Assembly: GCA_001724025.1 (NCBI GenBank)
Contig: MEDJ01000020.1
Span: 62,001 to 126,000, forward strand
DNA length: 64,000 nucleotides
DNA from: Acidobacteria bacterium SCN 69-37
GTDB taxonomy: Bacteria > Acidobacteriota > Vicinamibacteria > Vicinamibacterales > SCN-69-37
Direction of reading: 5' to 3'
Positions 1 to 8,221 of this stretch are shown in pieces (position 1 is the stretch's first letter; every line of letters begins with the position of its first letter). Position numbers and translations under genes: made by a program. Under the pieces are notes generated by a model. It was not told the DNA's origin and did no database searches. It saw nothing but the letters and a program-made list of their open reading frames with translations.

Positions 1-797
1 GCCGCACGCGCGAGCTGGACCTGCGCATCGGCGCCCGCAGCGCGTGCCTGAATCAGCGCGATCTGCTGTGGCGCCGTGGCCGCGGCCCGGGCCTGCGATC
101 GCGATTGCTCGACGAGCCCGGCGGCCTGCGCGCGGCGCGCTTCGACCACCTGGAGGCCCGCCTGGGCCTCGCGCACGGCGGCCTCCGCGGACGCGACCGC
201 GGCGTCGGCGGCCTGGGCATCGGCGGTTGCCGCGTCGAGCTGCTGGCGCGGGATCTCGTCCTTGGCCGCCAGGGGCTGCAGCCGCGTCAGATCCTGCTGC
301 GCGCGCGTGTGGCGCGCCTGGGCCTCGGCCAGCCGGGCCTGCGCCGAGGCGGTCTTCGCCTGCGCCGCGTCCACCTCGCGCTCGGCCGCCACGAGCCCGG
401 CATCCGCGTTACCCGCCGCCGCGTTGGCCACCTGCTGGCCGCTGGTTGCGCTGGCCGACGTGATCGGCACGTCGGTGTGCGCGGCCCGCGCGGCCGCTTC
501 GGCAATCGCGAGATCGGCCTCGGCGCGCGTGACGGCGAGCTGGTAGTCGCGCGGATCGAGCTCGACGAGCACGTCGCCGGCCTTCACCATCTGGTTGTCG
601 ACGACGGCAATGGTCGCTACCGTGCCGCCCACGCGCGTGGCGGCCGGACTCACGTGGCCGCTCACCTGTGCATCGTCGGTGTCTTCGCTCGGCGAGAGCG
701 TGCGCCAGGCGACATAGCCGATGACGAGAACCGCGACGACGGCCGCCGCGGCGACGAGGCGACGACGCGTACCGGTCTGTGATGCTTCCGTGGCCAT
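1..797 (-). CDS. HlyD/EmrA-family membrane fusion protein (partial, C-terminus outside window)
   Basis: Periplasmic adaptor of a tripartite efflux pump, linking an inner-membrane exporter to the TolC-like channel encoded just upstream. About 265 residues are visible from ATG at 797 to the left edge. A short cytoplasmic tail is followed by one membrane helix (about residues 14-30, rich in A/V) and a lipoyl/biotinyl-like half-motif (SPAATRVGGTVATI then VDNQMVKAGDVLVELDPRDY) typical of HlyD and EmrA. A long Ala/Gln-rich alpha-helical hairpin follows, as in adaptors that dock on TolC. The ATG overlaps the tolC stop (TAATG), so the two are probably translationally coupled. The exporter (EmrB-type MFS or ABC) would be expected beyond the left edge. 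The family is clear; the substrate is unknown. Confidence 0.88.
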   Translation of the reverse strand, partial: MATEASQTGTRRRLVAAAAVVAVLVIGYVAWRTLSPSEDTDDAQVSGHVSPAATRVGGTVATIAVVDNQMVKAGDVLVELDPRDYQLAVTRAEADLAIAEAAARAAHTDVPITSASATSGQQVANAAAGNADAGLVAAEREVDAAQAKTASAQARLAEAQARHTRAQQDLTRLQPLAAKDEIPRQQLDAATADAQAADAAVASAEAAVREAQAGLQVVEARRAQAAGLVEQSRSQARAAATAPQQIALIQARAAGADAQVQLARA

Positions 798-2185
798 TAC
801 TGTTGTCCTCCCACCCACGCGACGAAGTACGTTTCCACCTGGCCAAGCGCGCGGACCAGGGCGCCCGTAGCCGCCGCGTGCGCATACACGCTGGTGATGT
901 ATTGCTCGGCTGACGCGGCCACCGATTCCTGCGCCTGGACCAGTTCGAGGGAACTGGCGACGCCGGCACGGAATCGATCCCGGGCCTGTTCGAGTTCCTG
1001 CTGCGAGAGGGCGCGCGCCGCGTCGGCGACGGCCACACTGGCGTCGGTCGCCTTGATATCGAGCAGGGCCGCCTCGACCTCGTAGCGCACGCCGTTCGTC
1101 AGGTCCGCGAGTTCGGCCTCGCGGGCGCGCAGGTCGGCCGTGGCCCGTGCCGTGCGGGCCTGTGTGGCGCCGCCCTCGAAGATCGGCACGTGCAGGCTCG
1201 CCGTCACCGACCACGTCCGATCGATGGCCGAGGTGCTGCGGCCGATCCCGCCCACGTCGGCGTCGACGTGCACGCTCGGCAGCGTGCCGGCGCGTTCGGC
1301 CCCGCGAAGTGCGCGCGCGGCCTCGAGTCGTGCCTGCGCGGCGGCCAGATCCCGGCGGTTGGCCAGCGCCTCGTTCACGGCCTCGTCGGTCGTGAGCGGG
1401 GGCGTGGGCACGAAGTGCGGGGTATCGGTGAGCGTGAACGCCTGGCCGGCGGGCAGGCCGATGGCGCGGGCGAGCGTGATCTTGCGCTTGTCGCGGACGT
1501 TCTCGGCGTCGATCAGGCGGGCGCGCGCCGATTGCAGCTGCACCTGCTGGCGCAGGACATCGACGCCGGCCACCAGGCCCGCGGTGCGCTGATCGTCGGC
1601 CAGCCGCACGAGCGCGTCGGCCGTGTCGACCTGCGCACGCGCCGAGGCCACGCGTGCCTCGTCGGCTTCGGTCTGCAGATACAGGACGCCGACGGCCAGC
1701 GCCACGGCTTCGCGCATCTCGCGCACATCGGCCCGGCCGGCCCGTGTGAGCGCGCGGCTGCCCTTCAAGCCGCCGATGGCGCGCGCGTCGAAGAGCGCGG
1801 TCGAGACGCCGAGCCGCGCATCGAACAGGTCGAACGGGCCGACGAGCGACGGCAGGCCGGGAAAGTCGAACCCGAAGGCGGCGGTGCTGACGACCTGCCG
1901 GACCTGGCGGACCGATCCCGAAAGGTGCGGCAGCAGGGCACTCATGGCCTCGCGGTTGGCGCTCTCGGTCGAGGCCAGGTGCTGCTGCTCGAGGATGATC
2001 GCGAGATTGCGTTCGAGCCCGCGCGCCACGGCATCGGCGAGCGAGAGGGCGATTGGATCTGCCGACGCGGGACCGACCGGGACGCCACGCTGGGTCGCGG
2101 GCAGGGCCATCTGTGCGACGGCGGGTGTCGCCGCGAAGAGGAAAGCCAGCAGAGAACCCGCGGCGCGGAAACGACGCGGCGTCAT
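797..2185 (-). CDS. TolC-family outer-membrane efflux protein
   Basis: Outer-membrane channel of the efflux system, 462 residues. It has a cleavable signal peptide (hydrophobic stretch ending ATPAVAQ near residue 24), then two homologous OEP repeats of long amphipathic helices (about residues 45-240 and 260-455), the normal layout and length for TolC/NodT-type proteins. It starts at ATG 2185 inside the end of tetR (ATGA overlap) and ends in a TAATG overlap with the adaptor gene, making tetR-tolC-hlyD one operon. The OEP family is certain; which drug or metabolite it exports cannot be told. Confidence 0.9.
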   Translation of the reverse strand: MTPRRFRAAGSLLAFLFAATPAVAQMALPATQRGVPVGPASADPIALSLADAVARGLERNLAIILEQQHLASTESANREAMSALLPHLSGSVRQVRQVVSTAAFGFDFPGLPSLVGPFDLFDARLGVSTALFDARAIGGLKGSRALTRAGRADVREMREAVALAVGVLYLQTEADEARVASARAQVDTADALVRLADDQRTAGLVAGVDVLRQQVQLQSARARLIDAENVRDKRKITLARAIGLPAGQAFTLTDTPHFVPTPPLTTDEAVNEALANRRDLAAAQARLEAARALRGAERAGTLPSVHVDADVGGIGRSTSAIDRTWSVTASLHVPIFEGGATQARTARATADLRAREAELADLTNGVRYEVEAALLDIKATDASVAVADAARALSQQELEQARDRFRAGVASSLELVQAQESVAASAEQYITSVYAHAAATGALVRALGQVETYFVAWVGGQQ

Positions 2186-2796
2186 CGAGCCGCCAGTCCG
2201 CGCCAGATGGTGGCGCTCGTGGTGGCGGCAATGCGATCGACGGGCCCGGGCAGCCAGCCGCGGATCCGCTGCTTCGCCAGGCCGCTGGCCAGGGCCACGA
2301 TGGTCTGGGCGGCGGCCGCGGGCGACAGGTCGCGACCGACCTCGCCGCGTCGGCGGGCGCGGGTCAGGGCCGTGCGCCAGGCATGGACCTGGTCGTGGAA
2401 AATCCGTTCGAGCTGCTGCAGCGTCCGTTTACGCATGTCGCGTCCCATCTCGAAGTGCACGTGTTCGAAGAAGCCGCGGTTCTGATCGACGAAGACGAGG
2501 CCCGCGGCGAGGAACGCCGTGAGCCGATCGACGAGCGGGCCGTCGCCGGTGATGAGCGGCACCGTCTCGTCGCGCAGGCGGGTGTGGTCGACGAGCATCG
2601 CGTGCTCGAGGATGTCGGCCTTGGACTTGAAGTAGAGATAGACCGTGCCCTTCGCGACGCCGGCGCGACGGGCGATGTCGTCGACGGTGGTGCCGGCCAG
2701 GCCGAGCTGGCCGAAGCTCTCGCGCGCCGCCTCGAGCAGCTGCGCGCGGCGGAACTCGCTCACGACCTCGGCTTTCCTGACCCGTGAATGACTCAT
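2182..2796 (-). CDS. TetR/AcrR-family transcriptional regulator
   Basis: Local repressor of the efflux operon, 204 residues. The N-terminal TetR DNA-binding domain (about residues 15-62) has the usual helix-turn-helix, with GTTVDDIARRAGVAKGTVY followed by LYFKSKADIL. The C-terminal half is a ligand-binding domain of the TetR_C type. It is the first gene of the operon and overlaps tolC by ATGA. A 7-bp inverted repeat with a 6-bp spacer lies 11-30 bp upstream of the start, consistent with autorepression. The ligand is unknown but is probably a pump substrate. Confidence 0.92.
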   Translation of the reverse strand: MSHSRVRKAEVVSEFRRAQLLEAARESFGQLGLAGTTVDDIARRAGVAKGTVYLYFKSKADILEHAMLVDHTRLRDETVPLITGDGPLVDRLTAFLAAGLVFVDQNRGFFEHVHFEMGRDMRKRTLQQLERIFHDQVHAWRTALTRARRRGEVGRDLSPAAAAQTIVALASGLAKQRIRGWLPGPVDRIAATTSATIWRGLAAR

Positions 2797-2806
2797 GTGT
2801 CCAGAT

Positions 2807-2826
2807 GACTGACTCGTCGGTCAGTC
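2807..2826. promoter_or_regulatory. Candidate TetR operator
   Basis: Perfect inverted repeat GACTGAC - 6 nt - GTCAGTC centred between the tetR start and a possible -10 box. TetR-family operators are commonly 15-20 bp palindromes located in this way. Binding is inferred. Confidence 0.6.
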
Positions 2827-2835
2827 CATCCCGCC

Positions 2836-2841
2836 AGCATA
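2836..2841 (-). promoter_or_regulatory. Possible -10 box of the tetR-tolC-hlyD operon
   Basis: Reads TATGCT on the minus strand, 39 nt before the tetR ATG and directly upstream of the candidate operator. No convincing -35 was found 17 nt further up. Confidence 0.3.
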
Positions 2842-3008
2842 GCACAGGGCATCGAACGTCCGTCCATCTCCGTGCGGACGCGGGACGGGATCGGGGCAAA
2901 GGGGAGCTCTGCCGAGCCGTCCGTCGCCCCTGGCGTTGGCACGATCTTCGTGCTTGAAGTCCGTCGCGCGACGATGGCATCGTCGTCGGTATGGGAAGGA
3001 GACATGCG

Positions 3009-3566
3009 ATGGCGGCGGCCCCCGCACTGATGACGGTTGACGAATATTTCCGGACACCGGAAACGGTGCTGCCGGCGGAGCTGGCGTTCGGGATCATGCA
3101 CGTGGCCGACGCGCCCACGCCGCGGCACCAGTCGGCTGTTGCGGACCTGTTCCGGGCGATGGATCGGCACGTGCGCGAGGGCGAACTCGGGCAGGTGTGG
3201 CTCTCGCCCCTCGATGTCGTGCTCGATGTCGAGCGCGCGCTCGTCGTCCAGCCAGACCTGATGTTCATCGCCAGGGAACGCGAGTGGATCGTGCAGGACC
3301 GGGTTCGCGGGGCCCCGGATCTGGTGATCGAGGTGCTGTCGCCCAACCCGCGCATCGGCCGGACAGAGGAGCACATCCGCTGGTTCGCCGCGTGCGGCGT
3401 GCGCGAGTGCTGGCTCGTGCACACACAGCGGCGGGACGTGCGCGTCATCGCGTTCGACGGAGCGGGCGGCATGACGCGGCGGCTGTACACGACGAACGCG
3501 GCCATCCGTTCGGACGTCCTGCCGGCGTGGACGATGTCGATTGGTGAGGTGCTGCGCGGGGCATGA
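3009..3566 (+). CDS. Uma2-family (DUF820) restriction-endonuclease-fold protein
   Basis: Member of the Uma2/DUF820 family, which has a PD-(D/E)XK nuclease-like fold; the cellular role is unknown. It has 185 residues, normal for the family. The conserved core is visible: an N-terminal MTVDEYF motif, PDLMFI in the middle and APDLVIEVLSPN, with the invariant Asp and Glu of the fold. An upstream ATG at 2991 is possible, but AAGGAG at 2996-3001 is best spaced for ATG 3009. It is monocistronic and divergent from tetR. Acidobacteria and cyanobacteria often carry many paralogues. Confidence 0.85.
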   Translation: MAAAPALMTVDEYFRTPETVLPAELAFGIMHVADAPTPRHQSAVADLFRAMDRHVREGELGQVWLSPLDVVLDVERALVVQPDLMFIAREREWIVQDRVRGAPDLVIEVLSPNPRIGRTEEHIRWFAACGVRECWLVHTQRRDVRVIAFDGAGGMTRRLYTTNAAIRSDVLPAWTMSIGEVLRGA

Positions 3567-3680
3567 GGCCGAGAGCGGTATGAAGCGACGACGCTGGTGG
3601 CCGCGGCCGATTCGAGGCAGACGACGAGCCGTGGCAGACACGACCACGGCAGGACCAATGGCCCTGCCGTGCGTGAACGC

Positions 3681-3725
3681 CGGTTGTCGGTCGTCGGTAA
3701 TCGGTCGCCGGTCGGCGGTCGTCGT
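3681..3725. repeat. Heptanucleotide CGGTNNN tandem array
   Basis: Six consecutive 7-nt units all starting CGGT (endings TGT, CGT, AAT, CGC, CGG, CGT), lying between the Uma2 gene and the convergent barrel gene. A related three-unit array is at 19875-19895. No coding role is apparent. Confidence 0.75.
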
Positions 3726-3727
3726 CT

Positions 3728-4327
3728 TCAGTTGAACCGGATCTTGCCGAGGAGTTCGAACTGGAAGTTCTTGGCCTCGTCGAAGTTGCCGTCCACCGTG
3801 ATGGAGCGCTGGCCCCAGTTGCCGCGGCCCTCGATACCGATCCGGAAGATCTCGACCCCGATGCCGCCCATGATGCCGATGTCGCCGTTGCGGTAACTGT
3901 CGTCGAGCTTCACGCCGCCGTACGTCTGCTTCAGGTTCCAGGTGAACACGGGACCGCCCACGGCGTACACCGTCAGGCCGTTCTGACTCCGTGCGCCGAT
4001 GTTGAGCCGCAGCAGCGCCGGAACTTCGATGGCCTGCGTCTTGAAATCGAGGCCGCCCGAATCGACGTTGCGTTCCTGGTAGATCAGCTCGCCCGTGAAA
4101 CCGAGCAGGCCGTTCTTGTTGCCGCCGAACCAGAGGCCCGCGCCCCAGCCGGTCTTGCTGTCGAACAGGTCGTCGAGCCCATCGGCCCGAACCGATCCGC
4201 GCGTAATCATGCCGAGCGCCCCGACCCCGGGGCCATCGTCGGACGAACCCTGCGCAAACGCCGGCACGGCGGTAAGCGACAGGAGAAGAACTGCGAGGAC
4301 AACACTCCCACGACGAATGAATGACAT
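3728..4327 (-). CDS. Outer-membrane beta-barrel protein (porin-like)
   Basis: Small secreted barrel of 199 residues. A signal peptide (MSFIRRG then a Leu/Val core ending AFAQ, cleavage near residue 26) precedes alternating-polarity beta strands rich in Gly and aromatics. The last strand ends FELLGKIRFN, a typical outer-membrane-insertion C-terminus except for the final Asn. It resembles the small OMP_b-brl/porin-like family. The start at 4327 is preferred because GAAGGGAG precedes it; a TTG 15 nt upstream is in frame but has no ribosome site. It stands alone and converges on the Uma2 gene. Function beyond outer-membrane location is unknown. Confidence 0.75.
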   Translation of the reverse strand: MSFIRRGSVVLAVLLLSLTAVPAFAQGSSDDGPGVGALGMITRGSVRADGLDDLFDSKTGWGAGLWFGGNKNGLLGFTGELIYQERNVDSGGLDFKTQAIEVPALLRLNIGARSQNGLTVYAVGGPVFTWNLKQTYGGVKLDDSYRNGDIGIMGGIGVEIFRIGIEGRGNWGQRSITVDGNFDEAKNFQFELLGKIRFN

Positions 4328-4730
4328 GCCGTCTCCCTTCAAACTCGAGGTGCTGGTTCTTCAGCACGCTCTTCATGGAGCGGGACCAGGGGAGGATGGC
4401 CCCACGCCCAGTCTACCGGAGGCCGCGCGTGCCGGCGCCCGGCCGGGCCGGACGCCGGCGCACATGGCAGATCCTGCAACGTGACCGACCGGCCGCTATC
4501 GCAGTTTCTGCCGTCGCGCCGCGCGCGCCGCCGGCCCAGGACGCGCTGAGACACGTCTGTCTCGGTCCCGCGGGACGGTGCGCGACACCGGCGCGTCGGC
4601 GCGAATTCCGGCCGCATTTTCGCGTGGCCGGCCCGCGAGTCCCCGGGCGCGCGTGCCGACACCGCCGCGCGTTCGCCGGTCCCGGCCCGGGACCGGCGAA
4701 CTGTGCCCGGCTCTTGCACAGGCCACGGCC
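4328..4730. other. 403-nt GC-rich intergenic region upstream of comEC with a strong palindrome
   Basis: No convincing gene. It contains GC-rich inverted repeats, the best being 4671-4701 with arms GTTCGCCGGTCCCGG and CCGGGACCGGCGAAC around one base. A weaker one lies near 4430-4462. The palindrome sits 30-60 nt before the likely comEC start and could act as a terminator-like structure or operator. No convincing -10/-35 pair was seen. Confidence 0.6.
4671..4701. repeat. 31-nt near-perfect palindrome upstream of comEC
   Basis: Two 15-nt arms that are exact reverse complements, separated by a single base (4686). It would fold into a very stable hairpin or serve as a dyad protein-binding site. 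Confidence 0.7.
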
Positions 4731-7211
4731 GTGCCCACGCTCCTGCTGCTGACGGCCGCCATCGTCGCCGGCACGGCCGCCGCCCTGCGGGCGCCCGTGC
4801 CGGCGACGCTGGCCCTGTCGCTGGCCGTGGCGCTCGCCGCCCTGGCCGTGCCCCTGCCGGCCGGACGCGGCCGGCAGGGGTTCATCGTCTCGGCGCTGGC
4901 GGCCCTGGCGGCGGCGCACGCCGCAGATGTCCGCGACAGGACGCTGGCGCCGCCGCTGGGGATTTGGTTCGCACAGCGGCCCGAGCCGGCATCCGGGAAC
5001 GCCGCGCGCGGAGCGTCCGAGCCGCTGCGGCTGCGCGGCGTCCTGCGCGAGGACGCCAGCGTGGGCGATTCGGGTGCGGTCCGGCTGGTCGTCGTCGTGG
5101 CGGCCGTGCAGCCGCTGACGCCGGGGGCCGGCTGGCAGCCGGCCCCCGGCGTGGTGCGACTGTTCGTGCAGGGCGAGGCCGCGCTGGCGGTGTACGACAC
5201 CTGGACGCGGGGCCGGACGGTCGACGTCACGGCGTCACTGCGCTGGCCGCCCGTGCCCCGGAACCCGGGCGGGCCGCACCCGATCGTCGCGCGGCTCGTC
5301 CGCGGGTACGTGCTGGCCGGGACGGTGAAGAGCGCCGCGCTGGTGACGGTGACGCCCGGGCCCTGGTGGCAGGAGCGCGCGGCCGCGCTGCGGCGCCACG
5401 TGCGCCGCAGCACGGCCGCGGTGCCGGGCGGTGACGACCGCCGCGTGACCGCGGCGGTCGTCACTGCCATCTTGATTGGCGATCGGGCGGGGCTCGACAG
5501 AGCCACGACCGATCGCCTCATCGCCGCCGGCACCTATCACGTCGTCGCCATCTCTGGCGGCAACATAGCGCTCGTCACGCTGGCCGTGGCCGCGCTGCTG
5601 CGCCGCCTGCTGCGATCGCCACGCCTCGTGTCGGCTGGTGCGCTGCTCGCGGTGGTCATGTACGGCTGGACGATCGGGGGAGAACCATCGGTCACGCGCG
5701 CCGTGACCGCAGCCGTCGTCTGGCTGGCCGCCGATGTGCTGGGACTGCGGGTCGCCCCGGTCCGGCTCTTTGCGCTGGTCGTCATCGCGGTCGTCGCCTG
5801 GGATCCGCTGATGGTCATCGCCCCGGGCGCATGGCTGTCGTTCGACGCCACGCTCGGCATCATCCTGTGCGTGGGACGACTCGTCGAGTGGATGGTGCCC
5901 GCGGTCGGATCATCACCGGGACGCTGGCGGCGACGTCTGCGCGTCGTCGCCACGCTCGGGGCCGCCACGCTGGCGGCCGAACTCATGCTGCTGCCCGTGA
6001 GCGCGTGGACGTTCTCGCGCGTCAGCGTGGCTGGCCTGCCCCTGAACTTCATCGCGATTCCCGCGATGGCGGCCGTGCAGGCCGCGGGCGTCCTGGTGGT
6101 GGTGTGCACGCCGCTGGTGCCGGCCCTGGCACACGCCGCGGGCGCCGTGGCGCACCTGGCGACGATACTGCTGGTCGACTCATCGCGGCTGGTCGACTGG
6201 ATCCCGTCCCTGGCCTGGCGCGTGCCGCCGCCGTCGCCAATCGTAATGGCCGGCTACTACGTGGCGGTCGGGATCGTCATCGTCACGCGCGGACGTGCCT
6301 GGTGGCGTCGTGCCGCCGGCCTCGTTGCCGCAGGCCTGCTCGTCGTCATGGCCACGGGGCCGGGTCTGCTGCTGGCGCGACCGGCGGCAGGCACCCTGCG
6401 CGCGACGATCCTCGACGCGGGACAGGGCGACGCGATCGTCGTGCAGTTTCCCGATGGCCACGTCCTCGTCGTCGATGCGGGACCGGCAGGGGAGACGTTC
6501 GATACGGGCGAACGCATCGTCACACCCGCGTTGTGGGCGCTGGGGGCGCGCGTCGTCGACTGGGTGGCGTTCACACACGCGGATCTGGACCACATTGGCG
6601 GGGTTGCTGCCGTCGTCCGTGAATTTGCCGCCCGTGAAGTCTGGGAAGGCGTGCCCGTGATTGCCGACGACAACCGGCGCGCGCTGTACGACGTGGCACA
6701 GGCCCGCCGCGTGCCCTGGCGTCAGCTGCGCGCGGGCGACAGGCTCGAGATTGGCGGCGCGGAGCTGGCCGTGCTGCACCCGCCCGAGCCGGACTGGGAG
6801 CGGCCGCGCGTGCGCAACGACGACTCGATCGTCCTGCGCGTGCGATACGGCGCGCTCGAGTTGCTGCTCACCGGGGACATCAGCGAAGCGGTCGAGCGGA
6901 CGTTGTCGTTCGACGACACGTCACGTGGCGCGATCCGGGTGTTGAAGGTGGCGCACCACGGCAGCCGGACCTCGACATCCGCCGCCTTCGTCGAGCGCTT
7001 TCGCCCGTGGGCGGCGATCATCGGCGTGGGCCGCAACAACACGTTCGGCCACCCGGTGCCCGACGTGCTCGATCGCCTCGCCGCTGCCGGGGCGACGACG
7101 CTCAGGACCGACCGGGACGGGGCGGTGAAGATCGAGTCCGACGGCGAGACGGTGTGGATGCGGACCTGGCGCGGGCGGACGTGGCGGGCCGTGACGCGGC
7201 CGCCTCCGTGA
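4731..7211 (+). CDS. comEC: ComEC/Rec2-family DNA-uptake channel protein
   Basis: Inner-membrane protein that carries transforming DNA across the cytoplasmic membrane; 826 residues from the chosen GTG. The architecture is complete: hydrophobic N-terminus and OB-like DUF4131 region (about 1-230), Competence domain with many membrane helices (about 235-540, containing the conserved HVVAISGGNIALV region), and a C-terminal metallo-beta-lactamase domain (about 560-810) with LDAGQGDAIV, THADLDHIGG, LLTGDI and KVAHHGS. The reading frame stays open 153 nt further upstream, but that segment is Arg/Pro-rich and contains the 4671-4701 palindrome, so GTG 4731 is favoured without certainty. The last 110 nt overlap mazG on the other strand. 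No other competence gene is nearby. Confidence 0.93.
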   Translation: MPTLLLLTAAIVAGTAAALRAPVPATLALSLAVALAALAVPLPAGRGRQGFIVSALAALAAAHAADVRDRTLAPPLGIWFAQRPEPASGNAARGASEPLRLRGVLREDASVGDSGAVRLVVVVAAVQPLTPGAGWQPAPGVVRLFVQGEAALAVYDTWTRGRTVDVTASLRWPPVPRNPGGPHPIVARLVRGYVLAGTVKSAALVTVTPGPWWQERAAALRRHVRRSTAAVPGGDDRRVTAAVVTAILIGDRAGLDRATTDRLIAAGTYHVVAISGGNIALVTLAVAALLRRLLRSPRLVSAGALLAVVMYGWTIGGEPSVTRAVTAAVVWLAADVLGLRVAPVRLFALVVIAVVAWDPLMVIAPGAWLSFDATLGIILCVGRLVEWMVPAVGSSPGRWRRRLRVVATLGAATLAAELMLLPVSAWTFSRVSVAGLPLNFIAIPAMAAVQAAGVLVVVCTPLVPALAHAAGAVAHLATILLVDSSRLVDWIPSLAWRVPPPSPIVMAGYYVAVGIVIVTRGRAWWRRAAGLVAAGLLVVMATGPGLLLARPAAGTLRATILDAGQGDAIVVQFPDGHVLVVDAGPAGETFDTGERIVTPALWALGARVVDWVAFTHADLDHIGGVAAVVREFAAREVWEGVPVIADDNRRALYDVAQARRVPWRQLRAGDRLEIGGAELAVLHPPEPDWERPRVRNDDSIVLRVRYGALELLLTGDISEAVERTLSFDDTSRGAIRVLKVAHHGSRTSTSAAFVERFRPWAAIIGVGRNNTFGHPVPDVLDRLAAAGATTLRTDRDGAVKIESDGETVWMRTWRGRTWRAVTRPPP

Positions 7212-8091
7212 GCTTGACGGCGGCCCATTCCGCCTCCAGTTCGTCGAGCGACGCGTCGTGCACGTCGCGGTCACGCGCCTGGAGGCGGGCTTCGATGGCA
7301 TCGAAGCGTCTGGTGAACTTGTCGTTGGCCGCCGAGAGCGTGGCCTCCGGATCGATGCCGAGCTTGCGCGCGAGGTTGGCGATGGCGAAGAGCAGGTCGC
7401 CGAACTCCTCGGTGGCGCGTGCGGGGCTCTCGTGCAGCGCCTCCCGGAGTTCGCGGACCTCCTCGTCAATCTTGGCCATGACGTCTTCGGTGGATGGCCA
7501 GTCGAAGCCGACGGCCGCGACGCGCGCGCCAATCTTGTGCGCGCGCAGCAGGGCCGGCAGCGCGCGGGGGACGCCGCCGAGGACGCGCGGCGCCTGGCCG
7601 GCACGCCCCTGCTCGCCGGCCTTGAGCCGTGCCCATTGCTCGCGCACGGCGCCGGGCGTCGACGCCTGGTATCGCTGGCGTTCGCGCGCGGTCAGGCGCC
7701 GGCCATCGGGCGCGAAGATGTGCGGATGGCGCCGGATCAGCTTGTCGCCGATCGCGGTGACGACGGCGGCGATATCGAATCGCCCGGCTTCGGTCGCCAA
7801 CTGGGCATGGAACACGCACTGCAGCAGGACATCGCCGAGTTCGCCCTCGAGATCGTCGAACCGACCCGCATCGATCGCCTCGATGGCTTCGTAGGTTTCC
7901 TCGAGCAGATACCCACGCAACGACTCGTGCGTCTGCTGCCGGTCCCAGGCGCACCCGTCAGGCGCGCGCAGCGTGGCCATGATGTCGACGAGCCGCTCGA
8001 AGGCGGGGCCGGGCGCCGGCTTCGGTGGACGACGGGCGCGGGGCGGGTGAGGGGAGCGGCGGGCAGCAGCGGGGCGGACGCGCGAGGGCAT
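7102..8091 (-). CDS. mazG: Nucleoside triphosphate pyrophosphohydrolase MazG
   Basis: Hydrolyses (d)NTPs to NMP and pyrophosphate, a house-cleaning activity. 329 residues with two tandem MazG domains: EETYEAIEAI and EGELGDVLLQ in the first, EEVRELREAL and EEFGDLLFA in the second, together with CAWDRQQTHESLRGYLLEE near the start. E. coli MazG has about 263 residues. The extra length is an N-terminal Pro/Arg-rich leader of about 30 residues and a Ser/Arg/Thr-rich C-terminal tail of about 36 residues encoded antisense to the end of comEC. No Shine-Dalgarno is present; TAGCAT sits 9 nt before the ATG. Confidence 0.93.
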   Translation of the reverse strand: MPSRVRPAAARRSPHPPRARRPPKPAPGPAFERLVDIMATLRAPDGCAWDRQQTHESLRGYLLEETYEAIEAIDAGRFDDLEGELGDVLLQCVFHAQLATEAGRFDIAAVVTAIGDKLIRRHPHIFAPDGRRLTARERQRYQASTPGAVREQWARLKAGEQGRAGQAPRVLGGVPRALPALLRAHKIGARVAAVGFDWPSTEDVMAKIDEEVRELREALHESPARATEEFGDLLFAIANLARKLGIDPEATLSAANDKFTRRFDAIEARLQARDRDVHDASLDELEAEWAAVKLTEAAASRPATSARARSASTPSRRRTRSSPPRPGRS

Positions 8092-8100
8092 GACGAACAG

Positions 8101-8106
8101 ATGCTA
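8101..8106 (-). promoter_or_regulatory. TAnnnT hexamer (TAGCAT) before mazG
   Basis: Gap of 9 nt to the ATG and no ribosome site, suggesting a leaderless transcript with this as the -10 box. Confidence 0.4.
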
Positions 8107-8154
8107 CAGGACGACGAGCCGGGATCCGGCGTCGTGGCGTGGCGAGCCGTCGTC

Positions 8155-8182
8155 CCCCGAGGCTGAAGCCTCGGGGCTCCGA
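8155..8182 (+). repeat. Palindromic repeat P1, GAGG type, copy 1
   Basis: Arms CCCCGAGGCT and AGCCTCGGGG around a GA loop, then CTCCGA. It lies in the divergent mazG/MBL gap. Translating it in frame would extend the MBL protein with the sequence PEAEASGL, a telltale of this repeat, so the upstream reading frame is not coding. Confidence 0.85.
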
Positions 8183-8221
8183 GAGTCTCCTCAAGGGGCC
8201 GTGTTGTACCATCTCGTGCTT

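Noticed and set aside
8090-8221. Longer N-terminus of the MBL hydrolase
   Set aside because: The extra segment is a translation of palindromic repeat P1 and carries no family sequence; the fold starts at the GTG near 8222.
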